In this document: positions 54,328 to 63,879 of the stretch, in pieces
How positions within the stretch are numbered: the stretch's first letter is position 1
Layout of the letters: the number at the start of each line of letters is the position of its first letter
Assembly (NCBI GenBank): GCA_963826505.1
Contig: CAWGXG010000006.1
Span: 682,001 to 746,000, forward strand
Direction of reading: 5' to 3'
DNA: 64,000 bases
From: CAWGXG01 sp963826505
GTDB lineage: Bacteria > Chloroflexota > Anaerolineae > Aggregatilineales > Aggregatilineaceae
The notes under the pieces: model-generated
The model's input: only the letters and a program-made list of their open reading frames with translations
The model's database searches: none
What the model was told of the DNA's origin: nothing
Program-made: the position numbers and the translations under genes

Positions 54328-57300
54328 TTATTGGAAATCCGATTTCGACAGGCCTTTTGACGTTGCCCACACAGCAATCTGAGCTCGCGATGTATAACCG
54401 AGTTTGGAGAGCACGTTGCGGACGTGTGTTTCGATGGTTCGCTCGCTCAGAAAGAGGACCTCAGCGATTTCACGGTTAGATTGGCCATGAGCTATCTGCG
54501 CGGCAACTTGCCGTTCACGGGGGGTCAGCCCGTCGAAAATCTCGGCATCTATCCGGCGCGCCGAGAGGGGTTTTTCCTTCGGCATGACCCCTAACGCTGA
54601 GCCCAAAAACGTTTCACGTAAAGTGGGATCGTCGATAGTCTCCGCAAGAGAGTGGACTATTGCTCGTGCGGCAGCATATTCGCGTCGGGCAGCCGCGTTA
54701 CGCTTCAATGCCTGGTGCAACTGCCCTAAGGCAAGGTTCACTTGCCACAACAGAGTGGGATGTTGGCGTTCAAGCGCACCTTGTTGCGCAGCTTCTAAAG
54801 CCTGTTGTGCCTCATCCATGCGGTTCAGCGTCATCAACGCCCGTCCTTTGAGGCTCAAGAGGGTTGGAACGGTCTGCGTGGTTGCCTCACCGGGTAACGA
54901 GGTGATCAATTGCTCAGCGATAGTTAACGCGGCTCCCGCATTCCCTTTTAGCAAGTACAATTCGCCCCATGCCCAGATCATCCGTCGTTCAGGAGCATTG
55001 CGCGGAGGTGCTTCAGGTCGTATTGCTTGCTTGAGCACGGCCTCAGCATGTGCCGAATCGTGGTGCAGAATATGAGCAAGTGCTAAATATGCCGTGAAAT
55101 TGCCGATCCACCACGCCGAACCAAGCTTGTGTGCCAACGGGAGACCGGTTTCAAAAGCTCGGATAGCCAACTCTGGTGTGAGGAGAGCAAGGTAAATCTG
55201 CCCCAAGCTAAAATGCGCGGCAGCTGTCCATTGCAGGTGCTCGATTTCGGTCAGAATCTCCAGACAGCGTTGAATATGTTCGAATCCACGACCTAAATGA
55301 CCAAAACTGGCATAGACCGTTGCTGCCGCCCATTCGGCGAACGCTTCATCTGCAAGGGAGCCGAGTTTGCGTGCCAAACCTGATGCCTGTTCTATCTCTA
55401 GTTCGGCCTCTGCGAATTTACTCAAAGGACTCGCAGTGGTTTCAGCCCAGAACGGGCTGGTGAAAGCGGCACATGCTGTTAGGCTCCAGCCCTCCGCCCG
55501 AGGATCGTCCACCTCCCGAAACAGCGCGATAGCCTGGCGATAGTGCTTGATTGAACTTAGGAGATCGCCATGGATTCCACTTGCCATGCCCAGCAGGTCG
55601 AGGGTTGCTGCCATTTCGTGTTTGTCCCCTTGCGCTTGAAAAAGCTCCAGGGCCGTGCCATGGGCTTGTAGACCCTTAACAGCCTGTCCGACATTTGCGT
55701 ACCAGTTCCCCAATCGATTCAAACTGCGTGCTATGAGGGCTGGATCGTCGATTGTATGGGCAATGACCAGAGCTTGCTCAAAATGCTTGCCAGTCTCCTC
55801 ATAATCCCGGCTTGCCCATAATGCCCCCAGGTCGAGCAATGCCTGCCACTCCGCCACGTGATCCCCCGTCAGTTGCGCCGTTTGTAAGATTAGTTCATGA
55901 TCGAATCGTGCCCGCTCAAAATCGCCGCGGGCCTCATAAATCAGCCCGCGCGCACGTAGGAGCGGGAGAGGGGGAGGGAGTGCGAGTTGGCGAGCTGCAT
56001 CCAGCGCTTGGTTGAAATAGTCAAGCGCCGATTTGAGGGCAAACAATAGATATGCATGTTCTCCGGCGCGCCAGCAATAATGGAGTGCTTGTTTCCAGTT
56101 TCCCGCTTCGTAGAAGTGATAGGCTAATTCCGCAATATACATATCCAAAGAATTGGCATGCGAGCGCTCTATAATTTCGGCAATATTTTGATGTAAAACA
56201 GTTTGTTCTCGTTTTAACAGGTTAGTGTAAATTGCTTGCCGCGTTAATGCATGGCGGAAGGCAAATTGCTCCGAGGACACTTCCACCACCAGTTGAGCGT
56301 CGATCAATGATTTGATGATTTGAAATAGTTCCGCTTCTGTGCGTCCGGTTAAATCGCGCAGGAGAGTAAAGTCGAACCGCTGACCTATGACAGCAGCAAG
56401 GCTGATGACTTCTCGAACGTCATTGCTGAGGCGCTGCATACGCCTCTGCACGGTATCCTGAATACTACGCGGGATATGCACTTCCACTATCGCCCTACGA
56501 TCCCAACCGTCCTTCTCGTACAAGAGATCCCCGGTTGTTAGCAACGATTTGAGGATTTCTTCAGTAAAAAATGGATTGCCTTCAGTCAATTCACAGATCA
56601 CATCGAGAAATTCTGCGCTTACCGGATGCGATTGATTGAAAACAGCCCGAATCATGCTTTTTGTTTCATCGATCGACAGACGACTTAAGGGGAACTCTAT
56701 GCCTAAACGTTCGCGGTCTAATAGAGCTAAGAAGTGCTGAAGGGGTGGATGGGGTTCGTCATTCCGGTAGGTCATAATCAACAAGATCGGATATGATGCG
56801 ATTTGCCGAGCAAAGTGGAGCATGAATTCCAGACTCGTGTCGTCGCTCCAATGCAAATCTTCTATGACAATGACCAGCGGCGTCTGTACAGTCAGGTGGG
56901 TGAAGAATTGCATAAGCGCATAAAAACTGCGACGTTTTTCTTGCTCTGGTTCGCGAGTCGTCAAATCGGGGTATTGCAGAACTGCGGTAAGTTCAGGGAG
57001 AAGTTGTATCAAATCAGGGCCCGAGGTACCGCAGGCTTGAGCTATCGCGTCAGGAGAGAGTTTGGCGAAGTAGCTACGCAATAGGTCGATGAAGGGGGCG
57101 TAGGGGAGAGCATAATCCGGTTCAAAGCAGATCCCTTGCAAAACAGGTATCCCAATCTGCTTTGCATACGTTTTGGCTTCAGCTACTAACCGTGATTTAC
57201 CGATTCCAGCTTCACCAGAGATCAGGACTGTTTGACCATGTTTGTACTCAAGCTCATCCAGCCAATGATGTAAACCATCAAGGTGATGCGCGCGACCGAT

Positions 57301-57336
57301 TAGAACGGGACAGAGTGTGGGGCCGGGGATGTCCAT
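54328..57336 (-). CDS. Large LuxR-family AAA ATPase regulator (MalT-like architecture)
   Basis: A protein of about 1002 residues. AAA_16 ATPase: GRAHHLDGLHHWLDELEY, P-loop ISGEAGIGKSRLV, Walker B LVIVIEDLHWSDD, and sensor FTEEILKSLL. A long TPR region (about 440-880) follows. A C-terminal LuxR HTH reads LTPRERQVAAQIAHGQSNRE and LSERTIETHVRNVLSKLGYT. ATP-dependent, ligand-gated activators have this plan. The ATG at 57336 begins just before LIGR; an upstream ATG at 57441 would add a non-family stretch. A terminator follows the stop. Its target is unknown; the BBE/PIG-L/hydrolase genes downstream on the same strand are candidates. Confidence 0.9.
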   Translation of the reverse strand: MDIPGPTLCPVLIGRAHHLDGLHHWLDELEYKHGQTVLISGEAGIGKSRLVAEAKTYAKQIGIPVLQGICFEPDYALPYAPFIDLLRSYFAKLSPDAIAQACGTSGPDLIQLLPELTAVLQYPDLTTREPEQEKRRSFYALMQFFTHLTVQTPLVIVIEDLHWSDDTSLEFMLHFARQIASYPILLIMTYRNDEPHPPLQHFLALLDRERLGIEFPLSRLSIDETKSMIRAVFNQSHPVSAEFLDVICELTEGNPFFTEEILKSLLTTGDLLYEKDGWDRRAIVEVHIPRSIQDTVQRRMQRLSNDVREVISLAAVIGQRFDFTLLRDLTGRTEAELFQIIKSLIDAQLVVEVSSEQFAFRHALTRQAIYTNLLKREQTVLHQNIAEIIERSHANSLDMYIAELAYHFYEAGNWKQALHYCWRAGEHAYLLFALKSALDYFNQALDAARQLALPPPLPLLRARGLIYEARGDFERARFDHELILQTAQLTGDHVAEWQALLDLGALWASRDYEETGKHFEQALVIAHTIDDPALIARSLNRLGNWYANVGQAVKGLQAHGTALELFQAQGDKHEMAATLDLLGMASGIHGDLLSSIKHYRQAIALFREVDDPRAEGWSLTACAAFTSPFWAETTASPLSKFAEAELEIEQASGLARKLGSLADEAFAEWAAATVYASFGHLGRGFEHIQRCLEILTEIEHLQWTAAAHFSLGQIYLALLTPELAIRAFETGLPLAHKLGSAWWIGNFTAYLALAHILHHDSAHAEAVLKQAIRPEAPPRNAPERRMIWAWGELYLLKGNAGAALTIAEQLITSLPGEATTQTVPTLLSLKGRALMTLNRMDEAQQALEAAQQGALERQHPTLLWQVNLALGQLHQALKRNAAARREYAAARAIVHSLAETIDDPTLRETFLGSALGVMPKEKPLSARRIDAEIFDGLTPRERQVAAQIAHGQSNREIAEVLFLSERTIETHVRNVLSKLGYTSRAQIAVWATSKGLSKSDFQ

Positions 57337-57492
57337 AACAGCAGTTTTCCGGTTTTTTCTCAAACCAGCGCCTTGAATTATTCTAATGGGAATTAGAGTA
57401 ATGTCAACGATTGGACCTTGTTGGCGAAGCCGCCAAGCCAAGGTGGCTGTTAGGCATTAGTGAGCGTCACGCCGTAGAGTGTGGGGAAAGAA

Positions 57493-57585
57493 TGCCCTGA
57501 TGAAACTGAAGTTCAAATTGGTCAGGACTGAGATACCCAAGCGCGGAACACAGGCGCGCCGGTTATACCACTGTGCTCGCTGAAA
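57493..57585 (-). pseudogene. IS3-family transposase C-terminal remnant
   Basis: The minus strand reads QRAQWYNRRACVPRLG-like sequence, then, after a one-base shift, LGYLSPDQFELQFHQG. This is the standard end of IS3 orfB transposases (YNRRRxHSALGYLSPxQFE). About 30 residues remain. Confidence 0.65.
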
Positions 57586-57597
57586 TGTACATCGTCA

Positions 57598-58165
57598 GAG
57601 ATCAGGACGAAAATCTCAGGAGTCTTTCGTGCGTAAACCGGCGTTCGTCAAAGGATATCCGAAACAGTTTTTGGTGATTGTGTCGAACGGTTAGGGCGAG
57701 GGTAGCGTAGCCAGATTGTAGTAGTTTGTCGACCATCTATCACGCGCAACTTGTTCCAAAGCTGACCTGTCCCGCGAAAACTGATCCAGGAGATAGGTTA
57801 GGAGAATGGCGAAGGGAGGCGGGTCCGAGCGCGGTCGAAGTGGACCAGTAGGCTTAGGTTTGCTGCCAGATCGCCACTGCATGTCTCTAGTTGAACGAAC
57901 GTCGTCGGTTCTTTGGTAGTGGCAAGGTGCTCGACCTTGGAACTGACGCCGCGTGTATACAGTATCCCTTGAACAAAATGTCCACTTTACGCGAGTGGAC
58001 TTATCATATTGGACACAATTTGTACTCAGCGGGAGCAACGAAGTTCGCTCGATCGCGTGTATACGCCCACTTGTCTTCATCGCCAAGCATGTCGCAGCCG
58101 ATTTTCTACGCAATCTGACGAAAGCAGCGTAGCACTACGAACCACAGTTGTCCAGGAATCCCGAA
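57598..58165. repeat. Copy B of the diverged dispersed repeat
   Basis: Blocks at 57600-57685 and 58030-58165 match copy A (34045-34340). In copy B they are separated by about 345 bases instead of about 45, suggesting an insertion here or a deletion in A. The interval has a minus-strand frame of 140 residues (57691-58113) that I do not recognise. Confidence 0.5.
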
Positions 58166-58316
58166 TTTGTAGCTCGGGCTTCTCGTTTTTGCTGCACATG
58201 TGACTGCCCTCGAGTCGCTTGACAGACACAATCGCGAGAGAATCAGTCATGTGAGTGTCATACGTCACCGAATTGACGACAACGGTGTGACCCAAGATCC
58301 GGTCGTAGGGAGAACT

Positions 58317-59330
58317 TCACTTGTGGTTATTGGGGGCAGTCGTGGACGCTCGAACTACTAGAGTAGTGGAAAGCACCTGGTTTTGTTGCGGAAAAGAATT
58401 GCCCTGAATCCGTCGCAGAAGGATTTCAGCAGCCCTCTGGCCCAGTTCATATTTGGGCTGCCGGATTGTGGTCAAAGAGGGTGCGGCGAAATTCGCGAGC
58501 ATCATGTCATCGAAACCGATGACTGATAGGTCATTTGGTACCGAAATTCCCAGTTTCTGCGCATAGTGTAGCACCCCGAATGCCATCAGGTCATTAAATG
58601 CGAAGATAGCCGTAGGGGGATGCTCGCGCTCAAGAAGATACTTGGCTCCGTCATAGCCCGATGCTGGGAGTTCATCTCCGTGTTCATAAACCAATGTGGA
58701 ATCAATCGCTATCCCTGCCGTTTGCATAGTATCCTCAACGCCTGCCCAACGGCCCTGGATCGTCTCGTGCTCGAGATTGGATACGATGAACCCGATGCGG
58801 TGATGTCCCAGGTCAAGGAGGTGTTGCACGGCCAGTTTCGCGCCGCCGTAGTTGTCCGAGATCACCGAGTCCGTGCAGAGAGAAGAGAGCGCACGGTCTA
58901 CGGCCACGATTGGGAAACCATCGTCCAGAACTTGCTGCAAATGAGAGGTAATGTGCCCCGGACTCACGACGATTAGACCGGTTATACGCTGTTGGTAGAG
59001 CATATTGAGGTGGCTGATGGCTTTAGCCGGTTGTTCGTCCGTGTCGCAGAGGAGGGCGATAAATCCTTTGGAAAAACAGACGTCTTCGGCCCCCTTAGCC
59101 ATTTCAGCAAAAAAGGGATTCTTAAAATCTGGCACCATAATACCAATGGTCGAACTCTCGTTTCGTCGCAAGTTCTGCGCCATGACATTGGGCTGAAAAC
59201 CCAAGTCGCGCACGGCTTGTTGAACGCGTGCCTCAAGGTCCGGGCTGACGTACGCCGTGCCGTTCAGGACGCGTGAAACGGTCGCGATAGAAACATTTGC
59301 GCGCGCGGCTACATCTTTGATGGTGACCAT
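58317..59330 (-). CDS. LacI family transcriptional regulator of the second sugar importer
   Basis: A 337-residue repressor: HTH TIKDVAARANVSIATVSRVL, hinge GFQPNVMAQNLRRNESSTIG, and the effector domain (IMVPDFKNPFFAEMAKGAED, PFxVVDRAL-like FPIVAVDRAL, VIGFDDMMLANFAAPSLTTI). It is divergent from the importer at 59698-62823, and the promoter region between them contains a 32-bp dyad downstream of a consensus promoter. That dyad is its likely operator. Confidence 0.92.
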   Translation of the reverse strand: MVTIKDVAARANVSIATVSRVLNGTAYVSPDLEARVQQAVRDLGFQPNVMAQNLRRNESSTIGIMVPDFKNPFFAEMAKGAEDVCFSKGFIALLCDTDEQPAKAISHLNMLYQQRITGLIVVSPGHITSHLQQVLDDGFPIVAVDRALSSLCTDSVISDNYGGAKLAVQHLLDLGHHRIGFIVSNLEHETIQGRWAGVEDTMQTAGIAIDSTLVYEHGDELPASGYDGAKYLLEREHPPTAIFAFNDLMAFGVLHYAQKLGISVPNDLSVIGFDDMMLANFAAPSLTTIRQPKYELGQRAAEILLRRIQGNSFPQQNQVLSTTLVVRASTTAPNNHK

Positions 59331-59499
59331 CGGATCTCGTTTTCAGTGAACTATCACCCAGTTGATAAAGCGCTTGTGTAATTATTATCAATCGTTCAGG
59401 CATTCGGCAAGAACTTCTTGCAGTTGCCGTCACAATACGTTGTGGGAGGGTTGTGATCGCGCTCAACGGACTACAATGTACCCCACTGCAATTCCCCGC

Positions 59500-59558
59500 T
59501 TGACAGTGACCTAAAACCATTATATGCTGTGAAAAGGTTTACGTAAAGGTTTTCACAG
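59500..59558 (+). promoter_or_regulatory. Sigma-70-type promoter with a LacI operator over the start site
   Basis: TTGACA (59500-59505), a 17-base spacer and TATGCT (59523-59528) form a near-consensus promoter reading toward the binding-protein gene. A 32-bp dyad at 59527-59558 has outer arms CTGTGAAAA/TTTTCACAG and an inner TTTACGTAAA with central CG. Its position over +1 fits repression by the divergent LacI protein. Confidence 0.85.
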
Positions 59559-59697
59559 CGAGTTGTCTTCAGCAGGTTTGTGATTTCGTACCAAATTCCA
59601 GCCACGACCAAGGCACAAAGGAGGTGCAGATAGAAAGATTACGGAACCATTCGTTTCCTGCTTCCCGCACGAATACACTTATACGAGGGAGAAGGCT

Positions 59698-61044
59698 ATG
59701 TTAAGAAAGACTGTAAGCGTTGCATTGGTTTTGGCTTGTGCACTCATGTTGGTGCCGGCTTCGTCCATCCGGGCGCAGGGCGGTACTGACTGGAATTCCG
59801 AACTCGGCGATTGGTCAGGCAAGACACTCAAGGTTCTCATGATTGGCGACCCGTGGGTAGGTGCTTTTGACACCCTCAACCCGGTGTTTGAAGATCTTAC
59901 CGGGGCCAAAGTCGTTGTCGACGCCTATGGCTACGATGCAACCCACGAAAAAGAGGTTCTGGTCGGCGTATCTCAAAGTAGTGACTACGACATCATTGTT
60001 CTCGATTCGCCCTGGGTGGGCGAATTCGCTGAGGGTGGATTTGTCGAAGATTTGACCCCCTATATCGACGCAACCGACCCCGCGATCATCGCCTGGGACG
60101 ACTTCATGCCGTCCTTCAGAGAAGTAGTTCAGTGGAAAGGCCAGATCGTCGGTATCCCCTTTGGTCCGTATATCGCGATGACCCACTACCGTACTGACCT
60201 CTTCGAAGCAGCCGGCCTCCAACCGCCCCAGACCGTCGACGATTTCAAAGCGGCGGCAGCGGCGTTGACCAAGGATGGGATGTACGGCGCTGTGTTGAAC
60301 AACCAGCGTGGTTCCGGGGTAGGCCAGGCTTACTTCGAGTACATCTATGCCTTTGGCGGAAAACCATTTGAGAGCACATATCCTGGCTCGCCCGACGCGT
60401 ATGCTGACATGACTCCGCTGTTGGACTCGCCCGAAAGTGTTGCTGTTGTGCAGTTCTTCGTCGACATGATGAAATACGAGCCGGTCGGCGCAGAGAACGT
60501 GGCCTGGGACGAGCGCGCTACGCTGTTCGCTACTGGTCAGGTGGCCGAAATTACCGCCTGGACAGTTCGCACGCCTGGTTTCGCCAATCCTGAGCAGTCG
60601 GTTATCACGGACAAGTTCGCGACGGCGTTGTTCCCCCACGCCGAGGGTGCTGAGCCTTCGCCGCCGTTGGGTGGCTGGCTGATGGGTATCAATAAGTTTG
60701 CTGGGCAAAAAGACATGGCCTGGGACTATATCAAGTGGTTCACCAGCCAGGAAACCCTCAAGAATTTTATCTTGGCCGGTGGCCCGCCTGCTCGTATGTC
60801 CGCCATGCAGGACCCCGACGTGTTGGCGGCCCAACCCTGGGTGCCTGTCGTCGAGGAATCTGTTCCCTACACCTATGCAGATTGCCGTCCGCGTATCCCA
60901 GAATCAAGCGAGATCATTACCACTATCGGTAACTACATCTCGGAAGCGATTGTGGGCAATATGACCCCCGAAGAAGCAATGAAAGCGGCGGACGAAGAAG
61001 TCGGCACGCTGCTGAAGAACGCTGGTTACGTAGTCAATCAGTAA
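59698..61044 (+). CDS. Sugar ABC transporter substrate-binding protein (SBP family 1)
   Basis: A 448-residue exported binding protein (MalE/UgpB-like). The signal peptide ends near SSIRAQGG. Mature features are TLKVLMIGDPWVGAFDTLNP, a DIIVLDSPWVGEFAEGG segment, VGIPFGPYIAMTHYRTDLFE and GGWLMGINKFAGQKDMAWDY. It probably binds an oligosaccharide or polyol. ATG 59698 follows GGAGAAGG. A hairpin separates it from the permease genes. Confidence 0.92.
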   Translation: MLRKTVSVALVLACALMLVPASSIRAQGGTDWNSELGDWSGKTLKVLMIGDPWVGAFDTLNPVFEDLTGAKVVVDAYGYDATHEKEVLVGVSQSSDYDIIVLDSPWVGEFAEGGFVEDLTPYIDATDPAIIAWDDFMPSFREVVQWKGQIVGIPFGPYIAMTHYRTDLFEAAGLQPPQTVDDFKAAAAALTKDGMYGAVLNNQRGSGVGQAYFEYIYAFGGKPFESTYPGSPDAYADMTPLLDSPESVAVVQFFVDMMKYEPVGAENVAWDERATLFATGQVAEITAWTVRTPGFANPEQSVITDKFATALFPHAEGAEPSPPLGGWLMGINKFAGQKDMAWDYIKWFTSQETLKNFILAGGPPARMSAMQDPDVLAAQPWVPVVEESVPYTYADCRPRIPESSEIITTIGNYISEAIVGNMTPEEAMKAADEEVGTLLKNAGYVVNQ

Positions 61045-61063
61045 GTATCGCATAACCTAACTC

Positions 61064-61091
61064 GGGTGACTGGGGATCATCCCAGTCACCC
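61064..61091 (+). terminator. Intercistronic hairpin after the family 1 binding protein
   Basis: GGGTGACTGGG (61064-61074) and its exact complement (61081-61091) flank a six-base loop. ACTTTCTTGTTTGTT follows. Stem strength and the T-rich tail fit partial termination, leaving less message for the permeases. Confidence 0.8.
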
Positions 61092-61127
61092 ACTTTCTTG
61101 TTTGTTCCACAATCGGGGGTTGATAGG

Positions 61128-62006
61128 ATGGCGAACCGGCGAACCCGAAATCTTTTCTTGGCCCCTGCAGTGATCTATCTGTTATTTATGTCGATCTATC
61201 CCTTTGTATACTCGCTTTACCTCAGCACTACACGCAAAAACCTGTCGCGACCGTACCAGAAGGGCTTCGTCGGTCTGGATAACTATGCCACTCTGTTTAG
61301 AGACGAGCTGTTTCAGAAGGCCATTCAAAATACGTTAGTGCTTATTGTCGTCTCGATCGCGATCGAGCTGTTGATTGCCTACTTTGTTGCCCGGTTGTTT
61401 TCCTCTATTTCCGACGTGCCGGGAAACAACATTATTCGAACAATATTCATTCTCCCCATGATGCTGACACCGGTGGTTTCGGGCTTGCTCTGGTCCTATA
61501 TCCTCAGCCCTTCCCTGGGCATTGCCAACTACATTTTGCGTCAAGTGGGGCTGGCCCCTTATCCCTGGTTTGCCTCGGTCGATTCAGCGCTCAAATCGCT
61601 GATTATGGTCAACGTTTGGCAGTGGAGTCCCTTCCTCATGCTGCTGATTCTGGCTGGGCTGATGTCGATTCCGCGTGAGCAGTACGAGGCGGCAGCTATC
61701 GACGGCGCTAATCTCCTTCAAATCGTTCGACACATCGAGGTGCCTTATCTGCGCAATGTGGTTCTGATCGGCATGATTTTCCGCGTCATAGATAATTTCA
61801 GGATGTTCGATGTTGTCTATGTGGCCACACGCGGGGGGCCCGGCAGCGCAACCGAGGTGGTGAGCATGTATGCGTACCGCGAGATGTTTGGATACTTTAA
61901 CGTCGGCTATGGATCGGCAGCGGCCGTTGTAATCCTGGTTATGGCCATCGTTTTGACCAATATCCTGTATCACTTCATGCGGGAGGAGGATACCGATGTT
62001 AACTAG
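61128..62006 (+). CDS. Sugar ABC transporter permease (MalF/UgpA family)
   Basis: A 292-residue permease with six helices. The TM1 region is NLFLAPAVIYLLFMSIYPFV, and the EAA loop is YEAAAIDGANLLQIVRHIEV followed by PYL. ATG 61128 is used because GGGGGT lies about eight bases upstream; an ATG ten codons earlier has no site. Its stop lies 11 bases inside the next gene. Confidence 0.92.
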   Translation: MANRRTRNLFLAPAVIYLLFMSIYPFVYSLYLSTTRKNLSRPYQKGFVGLDNYATLFRDELFQKAIQNTLVLIVVSIAIELLIAYFVARLFSSISDVPGNNIIRTIFILPMMLTPVVSGLLWSYILSPSLGIANYILRQVGLAPYPWFASVDSALKSLIMVNVWQWSPFLMLLILAGLMSIPREQYEAAAIDGANLLQIVRHIEVPYLRNVVLIGMIFRVIDNFRMFDVVYVATRGGPGSATEVVSMYAYREMFGYFNVGYGSAAAVVILVMAIVLTNILYHFMREEDTDVN

Positions 62007-62823
62007 GAAACGGTTGAAAAAGTCGGCCCTCGTCTTGCTGGCTATTATGCTCACTCTGATCAACATTGCTCCGTTGATCTGGACTTTGATGACCGGCTTC
62101 AAAACCCGGTTGGAGATCTTCACGATAAACCCGCCAGTGTGGGTACCCGCGAGCTTGAACCTGAAAAACTTCGAAGCGATTTTCGATAAACGTCTTCCGA
62201 ACTTGCAGAATTCCATTATCGTCACGGTGGGGAGTACGGCGGGCGTGCTGCTGATCGCAGTTCCGGCGGCTTTTGCGCTGGCCGTGTTCTCCTTCAAACG
62301 CAAGCAAAATCTCGAACTCTGGATTCTTAGCACGCGCATGATGCCACCTATTGCGGCGGCAATCCCGCTTTATCTTGGGATCCGAGAGATCGGGTTGTAT
62401 GACACGCGTTTGGGCTTGATACTCGTTTACATCGGTTTCAACCTACCGTTTGCGATCTGGATGGCCAGCACGTTTCTCAGGCAACTCCCTGGGGAGATTT
62501 TCGAAGCGGCTCTCGTGGATGGATGTTCTTGGCCCCAGGTTCTCGTCCGGATTGCGGTCCCGCTTTCTATCGGTGGGCTGTCGACAGTGGCGATCTTCAC
62601 GGCTCTGTTCTGCTGGAACGAGCTTCTGCTGGCTATCTTTTTGACCAGCAGCAACGCCAAAACCTTTACGGTTGTCCTGACTACATTTGTGGGCCAGACC
62701 AATATCGTATGGGAGCAGATGGCCGCGGGAGCGGTCGTTCAAATTGTGCCGATAGTGATTCTCACGTTCCTGACTCAACGATATATTGTTGCTGGCCTAA
62801 CAATGGGAGCAGTCAAAGAGTAG
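61996..62823 (+). CDS. Sugar ABC transporter permease (MalG/UgpE family)
   Basis: A 275-residue permease. Features are TGFKTRLEIFTINPPVWVP, STRMMPPIAAAIPLYLGIRE and the EAA loop FEAALVDGCSWPQVLVRIAV. ATG 61996, after GGAGG, overlaps the MalF-like gene by 11 bases. No ATPase gene is present; a shared MsmK-type ATPase from elsewhere probably energises this importer. Confidence 0.92.
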   Translation: MLTRKRLKKSALVLLAIMLTLINIAPLIWTLMTGFKTRLEIFTINPPVWVPASLNLKNFEAIFDKRLPNLQNSIIVTVGSTAGVLLIAVPAAFALAVFSFKRKQNLELWILSTRMMPPIAAAIPLYLGIREIGLYDTRLGLILVYIGFNLPFAIWMASTFLRQLPGEIFEAALVDGCSWPQVLVRIAVPLSIGGLSTVAIFTALFCWNELLLAIFLTSSNAKTFTVVLTTFVGQTNIVWEQMAAGAVVQIVPIVILTFLTQRYIVAGLTMGAVKE

Positions 62824-62955
62824 GCTTTGAGATGTCGCGCGTCTGTCCCGGCAGTTTTGTTAAGTTTTGAGACGACATCGCGACGATATTGGACGGTGAG
62901 TTGAGTTTGCCGGTATCGAACTGGCGGTCAATCTTCGAACTCAGGAGGTTCTACG

Positions 62956-63702
62956 ATGGGTGAGGTGGTTTTGGTGACTGGCGCGGCAAAAGGGATTGGC
63001 CGCGCGATCGCTCTGGGCATGGCGGATCGCGGTTACGATCTGGTAATCAACGATTTGCCCTCCGACCAAGCCGCTCTAAACGATGTCGCCAAACAAATTC
63101 AGGACAAAGGTCGGCGTGCATTGGCGCTGTTGGCGGACATCAGCTCCAAGCAGCAGGTCCATGCGATGGTTGATAAAGCCATAGCGGGCATGGGTCAGAT
63201 CGATGTGCTGGTCAACAATGCTGGCGTGCTGAGTGTGAGTTTGGTCGAGGACCTTCCCGAAGAGAGTTGGGACAAAGTCTTTAACGTGAATGCCAAGGGT
63301 ACTTTTTTGGTGACACAGGCGCTCATTCCACATATGAAGGCCCGCCATTCCGGTCGGATCATTCATATTTCATCCATCGGCGGCAAACAAGGCGCGCCCG
63401 GTCAGGCGCACTACTGTGCTTCCAAAGCGGCGACCATCGAATTCACGCGCGTTTTGGCGATGGAACTCGGCGAATATGGCATTACCGTTAACGCGGTCTG
63501 CCCAGGGATCATCCTGACAGAAATGGGCCGCAATAACCTCGGCACACAAGAGAACATTGATCGCTGGACAAAAGCCACTGCTCTTAAGCGGCTGGGTGAG
63601 CCCGAGGATGTAGTGGGCTCTGTGGCCTTTTTCGCCTCCGAGGATTCGGCGTACATCACGGGCCAGTCGCTCAACGTGTGCGGGGGAATCATCTTCTACT
63701 AA
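62956..63702 (+). CDS. Short-chain dehydrogenase/reductase (classical SDR)
   Basis: A 248-residue SDR. TGAAKGIGRA is the cofactor loop, and NNAG, the catalytic Ser in HISSIGG, and YCASK with Tyr and Lys are all present. PGIILTEM and the C-terminal GQSLNVCGG complete the family pattern. The cofactor-selecting residue after strand 2 is Asn/Asp (INDLPSD), leaning to NAD(H). AGGAGG lies six bases before ATG 62956. Encoded after the importer, it probably oxidises the imported sugar or polyol. Confidence 0.9.
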   Translation: MGEVVLVTGAAKGIGRAIALGMADRGYDLVINDLPSDQAALNDVAKQIQDKGRRALALLADISSKQQVHAMVDKAIAGMGQIDVLVNNAGVLSVSLVEDLPEESWDKVFNVNAKGTFLVTQALIPHMKARHSGRIIHISSIGGKQGAPGQAHYCASKAATIEFTRVLAMELGEYGITVNAVCPGIILTEMGRNNLGTQENIDRWTKATALKRLGEPEDVVGSVAFFASEDSAYITGQSLNVCGGIIFY

Positions 63703-63728
63703 ATCAAAATGGGATGCCTCGGAAAGCT

Positions 63729-63761
63729 ATCACCCTGGGGGCATGGTGTTCCCAGGGTGAT
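63729..63761 (+). terminator. Intercistronic hairpin between SDR and HAD genes
   Basis: ATCACCCTGGG (63729-63739) pairs exactly with 63751-63761 across an 11-base loop, 26 bases after the SDR stop. There is no T-run, so it is a processing or attenuation signal rather than a clear terminator. Confidence 0.6.
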
Positions 63762-63879
63762 TCCTGCAACATTGTGCAGTTCTGCCAGCAGGCGTTTCTT
63801 ATCATGCACTTGCCGTCTATGACCCGTGTTGCAAATAGAAACCAACGCGCTGGCAACACCATGCGAAAACAAGGGACCT

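Noticed and set aside
59815..60834. 339-residue minus-strand frame
   Set aside because: Lies wholly within the family 1 binding-protein gene, which has signal peptide, ribosome site and clear family motifs.
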